Part shown: piece after piece, positions 1 through 5,480 of the stretch | Position numbering within the stretch: the first letter of the stretch is position 1 | Layout: every line of letters starts with the position of its first letter | NCBI GenBank assembly: GCA_963169055.1 | Contig: CAUJFU010000464.1 | Span: 1-13,404 of the forward strand | Reading direction: 5' to 3' | DNA: 13,404 bases | From: Myxococcota bacterium | GTDB lineage: Bacteria > Myxococcota_C > UBA6777 | The notes under the pieces: generated by a model | Databases searched by the model: none | What the model was told of the DNA's origin: nothing | What the model saw: the letters and a program-made list of their open reading frames with translations, nothing else | Program-made: the position numbers and the translations under genes

Positions 1-340
1 TAAAGTACCAAAGCGCGCTCCAAACCCAGACTCCCACGAGGGCCAAGGTCAGCACGCGGTTGAGTACCGCTTCGACCATAGAACGGCCCGACGAGAGCAA
101 CAACACAGGGATAGAAAACAAAATAAAAGGCAACAAATAGAAAGAGAGATCGCCGTTGGGTTCGAGGTTTGCAGCTGTCCATCCCATCCAAAAAAGCGCG
201 CCAAAGACGCACAATCGGATGAAAAATCCGATGCTCGTGTCCATAAAAGCCCGAAACAGCCGCGTAAAAGAGCCTTGCCCTCGGGCCAACAAATAGTCGG
301 ATTTGGAAAATCGTTCGAGCGCTTGATGCGTTTCTGCCAT
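1..340 (-). CDS. Membrane protein of unknown function, C-terminus cut by window edge
   Basis: Reading the - strand from the ATG at 340-338 gives 113 codons without a stop before the window edge, so the gene is partial. The start is supported by AGAGG nine bases upstream. The protein opens with a polar, probably cytoplasmic segment of about 35 residues (MAETHQALERFSKSDYLLAR...). Three hydrophobic segments follow, at about residues 36-56, 66-83 and 95-113, the last unfinished, with basic residues before the first (RLFRAF) and between the later ones. This pattern indicates a multi-pass inner-membrane protein. I do not recognise the family and see no catalytic motif. It is transcribed away from the rest of the window, so its promoter should lie in the 341-866 gap. 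Confidence is good that it is coding and low for any function. Confidence 0.7.
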   Translation of the reverse strand, partial: MAETHQALERFSKSDYLLARGQGSFTRLFRAFMDTSIGFFIRLCVFGALFWMGWTAANLEPNGDLSFYLLPFILFSIPVLLLSSGRSMVEAVLNRVLTLALVGVWVWSALWYF

Positions 341-418
341 CGCTTGTTGCCTCTGCTCGGTGAAGAGTCCGACCCAAGATCACCCACCCATCTTGCGATG
401 TCAATTCTCTCGCCGTAG

Positions 419-440
419 GTGGGTCTGCCCACGTTTTTTT
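419..440 (+). terminator. Rho-independent terminator or attenuator, + strand
   Basis: GTGGG (419-423), loop TCTG and CCCAC (428-432) are followed by G and seven T (434-440). No + strand gene precedes it, so it may end a small RNA or act as an attenuator. A hairpin just upstream (CAAGAT 375-380 with ATCTTG 390-395) exposes ACCCACC (382-388) in its loop. That heptamer is exactly complementary to GGTGGGT (418-424), so pairing between them would compete with the terminator stem. Confidence 0.5.
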
Positions 441-454
441 GCGTACAGGATCGA

Positions 455-498
455 CTTGTGGGTTGGATTTTGTGAGGCATCGCCCCACACCCCACAAG
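455..498 (+). other. Long imperfect hairpin
   Basis: CTTGTGGG (455-462) pairs perfectly with CCCACAAG (491-498). Inside, TGTGAGGC (471-478) pairs with GCCCCACA (482-489) with one mismatch around the loop ATC. No T run follows, so it is not a standard terminator. It could be an RNA structure or a binding site. Its GTGGG/CCCAC arms repeat the motif used in the terminator-like element just upstream. Confidence 0.4.
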
Positions 499-600
499 GG
501 AGCACGGCTCGATTGACGCCGCATTGGCGGGGCGAACAGGCGTTTTTCATCCAAACAACGGTGACGCTTGGAATATCGCGAACACGGAGTTTTTTCGAGA

Positions 601-705
601 ATGGATGCTGAACTCAACAACAGCGTTGCTGTGAATACCGTGAATGCGGGGTTTGTGTCAGACAGTCATTTCGATCTTCGCTGCGCAAACTTTTTTTACA
701 AATGA
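601..705 (+). CDS. Possible small protein, 34 aa
   Basis: An ATG at 601 opens a 34-codon frame ending at TGA 703-705; the product begins MDAELNNSVAVNTVNAGF and ends ANFFYK. Codon choice is ordinary and the composition looks protein-like. The only ribosome-binding candidate is GGAG about 11 bases upstream, which is a poor distance. No family is recognised and no membrane segment or signal peptide is visible. It may be a chance frame in the leader region of the downstream gene. Confidence 0.22.
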   Translation: MDAELNNSVAVNTVNAGFVSDSHFDLRCANFFYK

Positions 706-866
706 GGCTTGGTTGCGACAAACTTTTCTAACAAGCCTCTAGTAGCTTTGGCTCACGAAAGACGACGAGATCGCGTACACGCGGTCGCGCCCATGAGAAG
801 GGTGTTTTCGTGGTCTTTTGATCCATCGTATCCCTCAACTCCTCGCGATGAGGAAGGAGATGTGCC

Positions 867-1610
867 ATGAGCCAGAATTCATATACTCCCCACACCATCC
901 ACTCCCCGGCTGTCGGGCAACCGATCGTCACCGAACAAGGAACTCTCGCTCTACCCGCCCAGATCGCACATATTACACAACAAAATACGGGCCCTGCCAC
1001 CGTGATCGTTGTGCCGCCTGTGGTGATCATGCCGCCCTCTGCGCAACAGTCCCCGTCTTCGCCTTCTTCTTCGCAACACGAAGGCTTCTCAGGGGAGGGT
1101 GGTGGTTGCTCTCGCGGTCATTGCGGAGGACACGGGCAAAAGCACCGTTGCCGTCGTGGGCGCTGGCTTCGATTCTTGTTCTTTGCTTTGTTGTTCGGCG
1201 GCGGTTTGCTATTGTTGGTGCGCTTCTTCAATCCGATGGCTGTGGCTTTCCGAGGAGTGCATCTCGATCCTTCGCAACGCGCTGAACTGCGGGCGATCTA
1301 CTTTGATGTGCAAAAAGACTTCTACAAAGATCGCGACGCCATCCGAAAGCTCCAAGATCAAGGACTTGAACTTCTGCGCAAAGATCATCCCAACAAAAAA
1401 GAAGTCGACGCTTTGATCGACGCATGGGCCGAACGCTTCAAGCAGCTCGCACGCACTCGCACAGATGCCATGTTGAAGGCGCACCAAACCCTGAATACGG
1501 CTCAACGCCATCAACTCGCGGCCAACCTCCAATGGATGCGCGCACGCTATGAACGTTGGCGCGCCCGCTGGCAAAAGCGCCAGATCCGTTATGCAAACAC
1601 CTGCCGCTAA
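867..1610 (+). CDS. Single-pass membrane protein with periplasmic LTxxQ (Spy/CpxP, metal-resistance-like) domain
   Basis: The 247-residue product starts at an ATG preceded by AAGGAG seven bases upstream. Residues 1-70 are Pro/Ser/Gln-rich and probably disordered. Residues 81-95 form a Cys/His cluster (C81, H85, C86, H89, H93, C95), followed by basic residues (RCRRGRWLR) and one transmembrane helix at about 101-120. The basic flank predicts N-terminus inside and C-terminus in the periplasm. The C-terminal domain, about 130-235, is helical and charged. It has two LTxxQ-like motifs, LDPSQ (133-137) and LNTAQ (209-213), as in Spy, CpxP and CnrX/heavy-metal-sensor proteins, which bind metals or unfolded proteins in the periplasm. 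Known members usually have a signal peptide or short anchor; a long cytoplasmic tail with a possible metal site is unusual. The domain call rests on these motifs and helicity, without a search. Confidence 0.82.
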   Translation: MSQNSYTPHTIHSPAVGQPIVTEQGTLALPAQIAHITQQNTGPATVIVVPPVVIMPPSAQQSPSSPSSSQHEGFSGEGGGCSRGHCGGHGQKHRCRRGRWLRFLFFALLFGGGLLLLVRFFNPMAVAFRGVHLDPSQRAELRAIYFDVQKDFYKDRDAIRKLQDQGLELLRKDHPNKKEVDALIDAWAERFKQLARTRTDAMLKAHQTLNTAQRHQLAANLQWMRARYERWRARWQKRQIRYANTCR

Positions 1611-1669
1611 ACATCCGTTCCATCTTTCGGCGGTGGTCTGTTGTTTGAAATCCAAAGGGTAGATCGGCT

Positions 1670-1701
1670 GATCTCTGGCGATAAAAAGGTCGCCAGAGAT
1701 T
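1670..1701 (+). other. Strong hairpin downstream of the LTxxQ gene
   Basis: An 11-bp perfect stem (1671-1681 with 1690-1700, arm ATCTCTGGCGA) can be extended by one G-U pair around an 8-base loop. It lies about 60 bases after the stop at 1610. Only two T follow, so it is more likely an mRNA 3' stabiliser or regulatory stem than a terminator. Confidence 0.5.
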
Positions 1702-1769
1702 TGATCATTCGGATTGATCGGCATCTCGTGTTTGGCTGGATCGGCAGCACGATCTGCTGTTTTCGCAAG

Positions 1770-1796
1770 AAAAGGGCTTGTTGAACAAGCCTTTTT
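1770..1796 (+). terminator. Rho-independent terminator of the LTxxQ gene
   Basis: AAAAGGGCTTG (1770-1780), loop TTGAA and CAAGCCTTTTT (1786-1796) form an 11-bp stem with one G-U pair. The right arm ends in a T run and the left arm begins with an A run, so it could work on both strands. It lies 160 bases after the stop at 1610. Confidence 0.75.
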
Positions 1797-1839
1797 GGCT
1801 TTCTCTTGATCGAGATCAAATGCTTACTTGATACGAAGG

Positions 1840-1858
1840 CCCTCGAAAGGGTTTTTTT
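1840..1858 (+). terminator. Weak second terminator-like hairpin
   Basis: CCCT, loop CGAA and AGGG (1840-1851) are followed by seven T (1852-1858). The stem has only four base pairs, so it is weak alone. It may back up the stronger terminator at 1770-1796. Confidence 0.35.
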
Positions 1859-2072
1859 GGGGTAGACCTGCTCGTGGATGTGGGCATAAGGAGTCTCGCT
1901 TCGGCAGCTTTCGTGGGGTAAGCTGTCAGGCATCAATAGACCCAAATGTCCTTAGAGCCGCACGAGGGCCTCCTTGTGGTGCGGTGAGCGGTGGTTGCTC
2001 GTGCGTGCTCTCCTCCTTTTTCTTGCTGCAAGCCTTCTCCTGTTTTTGATGGGAGAAGGCTTTCGTTTTTTT
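1859..2072 (+). ncRNA. Candidate structured small RNA ending in a terminator
   Basis: No protein frame is convincing here, yet the stretch between two terminators contains ordered hairpins. These are CAGCTT/AAGCTG with a 9-base loop (1905-1925), CACGAGG/CCTTGTG around GCCT (1961-1978, one G-U pair), and the strong terminator at 2030-2072. It does not match what I know of 6S, SRP, tmRNA or RNase P RNA. It could be a free-standing small RNA or an upstream leader. No clear promoter is visible: TTGATC (1806-1811) has no good -10 partner. Confidence 0.28.
2030..2072 (+). terminator. Strong rho-independent terminator
   Basis: AAGCCTTCTCC (2030-2040) pairs perfectly with GGAGAAGGCTT (2052-2062) in an 11-bp stem with an 11-base loop, followed by TCG and seven T (2066-2072). 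It insulates the HD-domain gene from transcription coming from the left, so that gene should have its own promoter between 2073 and 2207. Confidence 0.85.
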
Positions 2073-2136
2073 GGGGCCTAGCGCGGGGTATTGCGAGAGG
2101 TTTGGTGGGGTGGTGGGATTGGCGGCGGGGTGGAGT

Positions 2137-2194
2137 GTGTGCAAAGAAAGAAACATCGGGAACGAACCCGTTTGTTGTCAAACTTTGCAAGCAC
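2137..2194 (+). promoter_or_regulatory. Leader stem-loop just before the HD-domain gene
   Basis: TGCAAAG (2140-2146) pairs with CTTTGCA (2183-2189), and GTG (2137-2139) with CAC (2192-2194) across a two-base bulge. The inner hairpin is CGGG/CCCG (2157-2170). The structure ends three bases before the probable ribosome binding site CAGGA (2198-2202), so it could affect translation. Confidence 0.35.
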
Positions 2195-2207
2195 AGCAGG
2201 ACACAAG

Positions 2208-3734
2208 ATGCACGAACACAAAGCGGAAAGATCTTTTTGGTGGGGCTGGCGTGGGGACAAAGACAGTCGATCGTTGATCGCTGTCGAAGAAGGTTGGCGG
2301 GAGCGGATCGCGCAAGAGCCTTGGTCGATGATCGCTGCGATCCACGCGGCGGCACAACACAACGCAGAATTGGATCCGAGCGTCCTAGGCGCATTTTCCG
2401 AAATCGCCGAGCAGATGGATCAAGAACATCTACCGCATGGGCCGCGATGGTGGCCGGTGATCGCAGAGCTTTTTGCGTCGCCTTGTGTCGAGAGCAGTTT
2501 GCGATGGTTGCGAAAAACGCGGTTGTTGTCGTTTTTGTTTCCTCTGCCGCCAACATCGGTGGGATGGGATCTGGATCAAGCCGCCAACCTTTATCATCAC
2601 GAAAGCGTTTGGGAACACACGCTCTCTGTGATCCGCTGCCTACAAACCCTCTTTGAAGAGATGGAGATCCCTAGGATCACGCGCTTGCGCCTTGTGCTGC
2701 TTGGATTTTTCCACGATGCAGGGAAAACAGTCCCGATCCTCGGCCACCAATACAAGCCCGACGGCGGAATCCGTTTTGTCGGTCATCCCAAGGTTTCCGC
2801 AGATATCGCACACCATGTTCTGGCGCGCCTTGGAGTGGCGGATGCGCTTCGTCATGATATCCAACGCTTGGTGCTGCTTCATGACGAAGTTTTGGATATC
2901 CGTGAGGCTGATCTTCGTGCTGAAACGACTTCTCCGAAGCTTCTAGGCTTGTTGCGTGAACTCGAACGGCGGGCAGAGATGATCACCGATCTGACGCTTT
3001 TTGCGATCGCAGATCGTCAGGCCCATGCACCCGGCCACAACGATGATCGGTTGATGCGCCAGTTGTATGCGCTTGCCAAGCAAGAGTTTGTGCGGTGGGA
3101 TCAACGCCTTGAACCGCTTCTCGCGCCCCACGAGATCCATTCCTTTTTGTCGGAGCCTTCGCTCCCACCCGCCGACCATGCCCCTTCTCACGAAGAACTC
3201 GCTTTGACAAACACAAAAGCCCCACTCTCCGTCTTACAAGAGCATCTTGTGTGGGCGCAACAACACGCTCTCCTCCAAACCCAAGAACAGGCCCGCCAGC
3301 ATCTGCGCCGTTTGCAACACCTCGCAACATGCGCACGGACGACGCTTTCTGATCGTGCGTGGCTGGGTGCTCTTCTTGTACCGATCGAAAAAGTTTGGCC
3401 TCCCCTCGATCAACCGATCGCTTTTTGGGTGAGCGATCACGCTCATCAGCTCCGCTTCCCCCATCCCGATCCCAAAGAAGCATCGCTGCTCTTTCCCTAC
3501 CTGCTCCACGGACACGCGATCCGTTCTCTCGCCGCTCAAATCGCTGCGGAAAAAGGCGCAGCAGAACCCCCCCAAGGTCGATGGATCAAAACGATCCTTC
3601 GTGAAGTGGGCGTCTGGCAGATCGAACAAGGCCAACACGACACCGCATCCGCCCTCCAACTCGCTCACCAAACCCTTCTCCAACAATGGGATCGCCTCTT
3701 CCTTCGGGTCGAAGATACGTTTGTCTTAAAATGA
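2208..3734 (+). CDS. HD-domain phosphohydrolase-like protein related to the HD half of tRNA nucleotidyltransferase
   Basis: The product is 508 residues from ATG 2208, chosen because CAGGA lies six bases upstream. A TTG at 2091 would add 39 Gly/Arg-rich residues unlike a real N-terminus. Residues 125-275 form an HD domain: H137 (WEHTL), H169-D170 in FFHDAGK, H193 (GHP), H225-D226 (LLHDE) and D269 (IADRQAH). The spacing and the RLRLVLLGFFHDAGK pattern resemble the HD domain of CCA-adding enzymes. The nucleotidyltransferase half with its GxGxxRD and DxD motifs is absent. A helical N-terminal region (1-120) and a 230-residue C-terminal helical region have no family I recognise. HD domains usually hydrolyse phosphomonoesters or phosphodiesters with bound metal; the substrate here is unknown. 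The gene stands between a strong terminator and a long non-coding gap, so it is probably monocistronic. Confidence 0.87.
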   Translation: MHEHKAERSFWWGWRGDKDSRSLIAVEEGWRERIAQEPWSMIAAIHAAAQHNAELDPSVLGAFSEIAEQMDQEHLPHGPRWWPVIAELFASPCVESSLRWLRKTRLLSFLFPLPPTSVGWDLDQAANLYHHESVWEHTLSVIRCLQTLFEEMEIPRITRLRLVLLGFFHDAGKTVPILGHQYKPDGGIRFVGHPKVSADIAHHVLARLGVADALRHDIQRLVLLHDEVLDIREADLRAETTSPKLLGLLRELERRAEMITDLTLFAIADRQAHAPGHNDDRLMRQLYALAKQEFVRWDQRLEPLLAPHEIHSFLSEPSLPPADHAPSHEELALTNTKAPLSVLQEHLVWAQQHALLQTQEQARQHLRRLQHLATCARTTLSDRAWLGALLVPIEKVWPPLDQPIAFWVSDHAHQLRFPHPDPKEASLLFPYLLHGHAIRSLAAQIAAEKGAAEPPQGRWIKTILREVGVWQIEQGQHDTASALQLAHQTLLQQWDRLFLRVEDTFVLK

Positions 3735-3883
3735 GCGCAGGCGTGCGTCCCTACATGATAAATATCATTGTGAGAATGTTTAAGAATGATAATCTCTCAA
3801 AAAGAGAGATCTGTTTTCTTAAAATGATATTGTTGTGTGATGAGCCATACTTGGGGCGATCGGATGGGGATGTTTGTGGATGA
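3731..3883 (+). CDS. Possible 50-aa ORF overlapping the HD-gene stop
   Basis: An ATG at 3731 overlaps the TGA of the HD gene (ATGA) and opens 50 codons to TGA 3881-3883. The product (MSAGVRPYMINIIVRMFKND...) is hydrophobic and basic and comes from more AT-rich DNA than its neighbours. There is no separate ribosome binding site, and the frame contains the 3792-3810 terminator-like hairpin, which argues against a real gene. No family is recognised. Confidence 0.2.
   Translation: MSAGVRPYMINIIVRMFKNDNLSKREICFLKMILLCDEPYLGRSDGDVCG
3755..3768. promoter_or_regulatory. AT-rich palindrome in a cluster of GATAAT-like hexamers
   Basis: ATGAT AAAT ATCAT is a perfect 5-4-5 inverted repeat. Further TGATAAT-like words occur at about 3787-3793 and 3833-3838. 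The words resemble half-sites of Fur-type operators, but no complete 7-1-7 Fur box is present and no clear target gene follows. Confidence 0.22.
3792..3820 (+). terminator. Probable terminator of the HD-domain gene
   Basis: ATCTCTC (3792-3798), loop AAAAA and GAGAGAT (3804-3810) form a perfect 7-bp stem 58 bases after the HD stop. It is followed by CTGTTTTCTT, a broken T run. The stem is AT-rich, so efficiency is uncertain. Confidence 0.42.
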
Positions 3884-3904
3884 TCTTGATCGCGGGGGTG
3901 GGGA

Positions 3905-3929
3905 GTGTGGGTAAAAAAAAAGCCCACAC
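3905..3929 (-). terminator. Hairpin with A9 tract; possible - strand terminator
   Basis: GTGTGGG (3905-3911) and CCCACAC (3923-3929) form a perfect 7-bp stem whose loop contains nine A. Read on the - strand, an alternative stem of about six pairs (AGAGCC with GGCTTT) runs into a T9 tract, as in a rho-independent terminator. No - strand gene feeds into it, so its role is open. Confidence 0.3.
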
Positions 3930-3990
3930 GCGGCTCTCTGTTCCCATGACCTCGCGGCTGCTTTGGTTTCAGCGTTGTTTCTCTAGCTGA

Positions 3991-4491
3991 ATTTGCGCTG
4001 CCAAAACCAATGTCGAGGATGTTGGGTTGTGTTCTCAAATTTTGTTGATCCATCTGGAGGTCAAGATCAAAGAAGAAGATCAGGCTGTTTGAGAACAGAG
4101 AGCTTTGTTATGGGCGGAGACGAAGGCGACGCGGGTGTTTTCACTGTTGAAGTTGGTTTTGTGAAAGCCTGTTGTGGATGCGGGTCGCTTCGATATGGTG
4201 CACGACGAAACATACGGGTGCGGATGCTTGTTGTGGTGCTGATGGGTCTCAGATGTTTTTCTTGGTGCGGGTACTTTGGGTGTGGATACTTGTTGTTGTA
4301 CCGTTGCACAAACCGTTGTTGTTTTGATGTGTTACTTTGTACGTTTTGTCGTTGCTGATGTAGCCGCTTTGTTGCTGGCGTTTGGCGATAGGGCAGGAAT
4401 TGTACCAGAACAGGATTTTTTTGTTTTTATAAATCAAATCAACAAAGAAGCTCTCTTTTGCCTCGCAAAGAAGCCACCGCCGATCATGTGA
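3991..4491 (+). pseudogene. Possible decayed gene, with a faintly TerD-like fragment
   Basis: One frame stays open across this stretch apart from three internal TGA stops (4090-4092, 4162-4164, 4240-4242) and a final TGA at 4489-4491; it has no TAA or TAG. Parts read like protein, for example HLEVKIKEEDQAV before the first stop. A later fragment (4357-4434) is DVAALLLA...DFFVFINQ, which resembles the D-x-S/A-LLL...DFVFYNQ pattern of TerD-family stress proteins. This is eye-made resemblance to a short pattern, and a chance frame in GT-rich DNA is quite possible. Confidence 0.18.
4216..4299. repeat. Degenerate 22-bp direct repeat pair
   Basis: The two copies are 4216-4237 and 4278-4299 and match at 19 of 22 positions. 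Each begins GGGTGYGGATRCTTGTTGT. They lie in the GT-rich part of the long intergenic region. They may be a small local duplication or the result of low complexity. Confidence 0.4.
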
Positions 4492-4649
4492 TCGCAGAGT
4501 GTGATCGAACGCACGGTTTCCGTTTGTATGGGCGATCTCAAAACAAATATCTTTTTATATTTAAGTGTTTAGAGCTTTTGTCTATCATGGCGGATGCACT
4601 TGTCTCACTCGTCTCATGTGACTCATAATGATACTAGCCAAAAAGAAGA

Positions 4650-4677
4650 TTGACATCCAGACTGCGCTCGATAGACT
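4650..4677 (+). promoter_or_regulatory. Candidate sigma70-type promoter of the pyr operon
   Basis: TTGACA (4650-4655) is a perfect -35 hexamer. TAGACT (4672-4677) after a 16-base spacer matches four of six -10 positions. A 7-bp inverted repeat, TCGATAG (4668-4674) and CTATCGA (4699-4705), covers part of the -10 and the likely start site, so a repressor or initiation control there is possible. Transcription from here would give a pyrR leader of roughly 250 bases. Confidence 0.42.
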
Positions 4678-4837
4678 CTGCGGCGGCTGGATGGGGGGCT
4701 ATCGAACACTTTATAAGTTTTTGTTTTTGTTTGATTTTTTATAAAAAGGGATGTGTTGGATGGAGCAGATCGCCAAGAGAAGAGATCGCAGAGGGAGTCG
4801 CGCTGTTGGCAGCGGGGGCTGGGGCCTCGCCCGATCA

Positions 4838-4871
4838 CACAAACCAACTGCGTGAGTCCTGTGGGTTTGTG
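4838..4871 (+). promoter_or_regulatory. Candidate PyrR-binding hairpin in the pyrR leader
   Basis: CACAAACC (4838-4845) pairs perfectly with GGTTTGTG (4864-4871). The loop and right arm contain AGTCCTGTGGGTTT (4855-4868), which matches 12 of 14 positions of the PyrR binding loop consensus ARUCCNGNGAGGYU. The mismatches are at positions 10 and 12; the second would break a pair of the classical upper stem, so binding is not assured. Hairpins CGCTG/CAGCG (4801-4814) and GGGC/GCCC lie just upstream. The site is about 60 bases before the start codon, and I see no clear terminator between them. This leaves translational control or a non-classical attenuator as options. Confidence 0.42.
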
Positions 4872-4931
4872 GGGAGGCATGGGTTCAGATTCGTGAGATA
4901 GCGGTGTTTTTGGAAGGTCGGAGGGAAGGTG

Positions 4932-5480
4932 ATGGATCTGCGTTGGAAGAAGAGGTTGATGGATGAAGGGGAGATCAATCGTGCGGTGAATCGGATGGCG
5001 CATGAGATCATTGAGCGGAGTGATCGGTTGGAGGGAGTGGTGTTGGTGGGGATTCATACGAGAGGGATCCCGATGGCCGAGCATTTGTCGAAGCTGATCA
5101 AGCATTACGAGGGAGTCGAGCTGCCTGTTGGCAAGTTGGATATCACGTTATATCGGGACGATTTGACGGAGATCGGTGTGCAACCGATCGTGCGCCGAAC
5201 GGAGGTTCCGGTGGATATCCATGATCGAGAGTTGGTATTGTGCGATGATGTCCTGTATACGGGGCGAACAGCGCGTGCAGCGTTGGATGCTTTGATGGAT
5301 CTAGGGCGTCCGTCGTTGATCCGTTTGGCGGTGTTGGTGGATCGGGGGCATCGAGAACTGCCGATTCAAGCGGATTATGTGGGGAGAGCGATCCAGACGA
5401 GCCGCAGCGAAGTCATCAAGGTGCGTTTTCATTCGACAGATGGGCAAGAAGGCGTGGATTTGTTGGAGCGTGGATCATGA
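4932..5480 (+). CDS. pyrR: PyrR: pyr operon regulator / uracil phosphoribosyltransferase
   Basis: The 182-residue product starts at ATG 4932, with GGAGGG six bases upstream; a GTG codon immediately before it (4929) is an alternative. PyrR binds pyr mRNA when UMP/UTP is high and usually also makes UMP from uracil and PRPP. The PRPP-binding motif is at 101-113 (LVLCDDVLYTGRT). The region around RPSLIRLAVLVDRGHRELPI (126-145) and the TSRSE motif (156-160) are very close to Bacillus PyrR as I know it. Length is normal for the family. The gene heads an operon with pyrB, overlapping it by four bases (ATGA), and a candidate PyrR site lies in its own leader, which would make it autoregulatory. Whether UPRT activity is retained cannot be read from sequence alone. 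Confidence 0.96.
   Translation: MDLRWKKRLMDEGEINRAVNRMAHEIIERSDRLEGVVLVGIHTRGIPMAEHLSKLIKHYEGVELPVGKLDITLYRDDLTEIGVQPIVRRTEVPVDIHDRELVLCDDVLYTGRTARAALDALMDLGRPSLIRLAVLVDRGHRELPIQADYVGRAIQTSRSEVIKVRFHSTDGQEGVDLLERGS

Larger units (their letters stand above)
341..866. other. Intergenic region with several hairpins
   Basis: This 526-base gap separates the leftward membrane protein gene from the rightward LTxxQ-domain gene, so it should hold both promoters, although I could not pick a convincing -35/-10 pair. It contains hairpins at 375-395 and 455-498, a terminator-like hairpin at 419-440, and a 7-bp stem with a TACA loop at 769-786 (one G-U pair) shortly before the 867 gene. A possible 34-codon ORF lies at 601-705. 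Confidence 0.6.
3884..4649. other. Gene-poor, GT-rich intergenic region
   Basis: No reading frame here has both a convincing product and a ribosome binding site. The + strand is rich in G and T, with repeated TTG/TGT/TGG words at about 4150-4370. It contains the 3905-3929 hairpin, a degenerate direct repeat (4216-4237 and 4278-4299), a possible gene remnant at 3991-4491 and, near its right end, a weak promoter candidate (TTGTCT 4600-4605, 18-base spacer, CATAAT 4624-4629). Confidence 0.55.

Noticed and set aside
150-175. GGGTTCGAGG resembling a tRNA T-loop
   Set aside because: No acceptor or anticodon stems surround it, and it lies within the left membrane protein coding frame.
49-495. - strand frame of 148 codons over the left membrane protein
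   Set aside because: It overlaps the better frame at 1-340, has no hydrophobic segment layout or ribosome binding site, and looks low-complexity.
4110-4358. Cys-rich + strand frame starting MGGDEGDAGVFTVEVGF
   Set aside because: Most of its cysteines come from TTGTTG/TGTTG repeats in GT-rich DNA, and there is no good ribosome binding site or family pattern.
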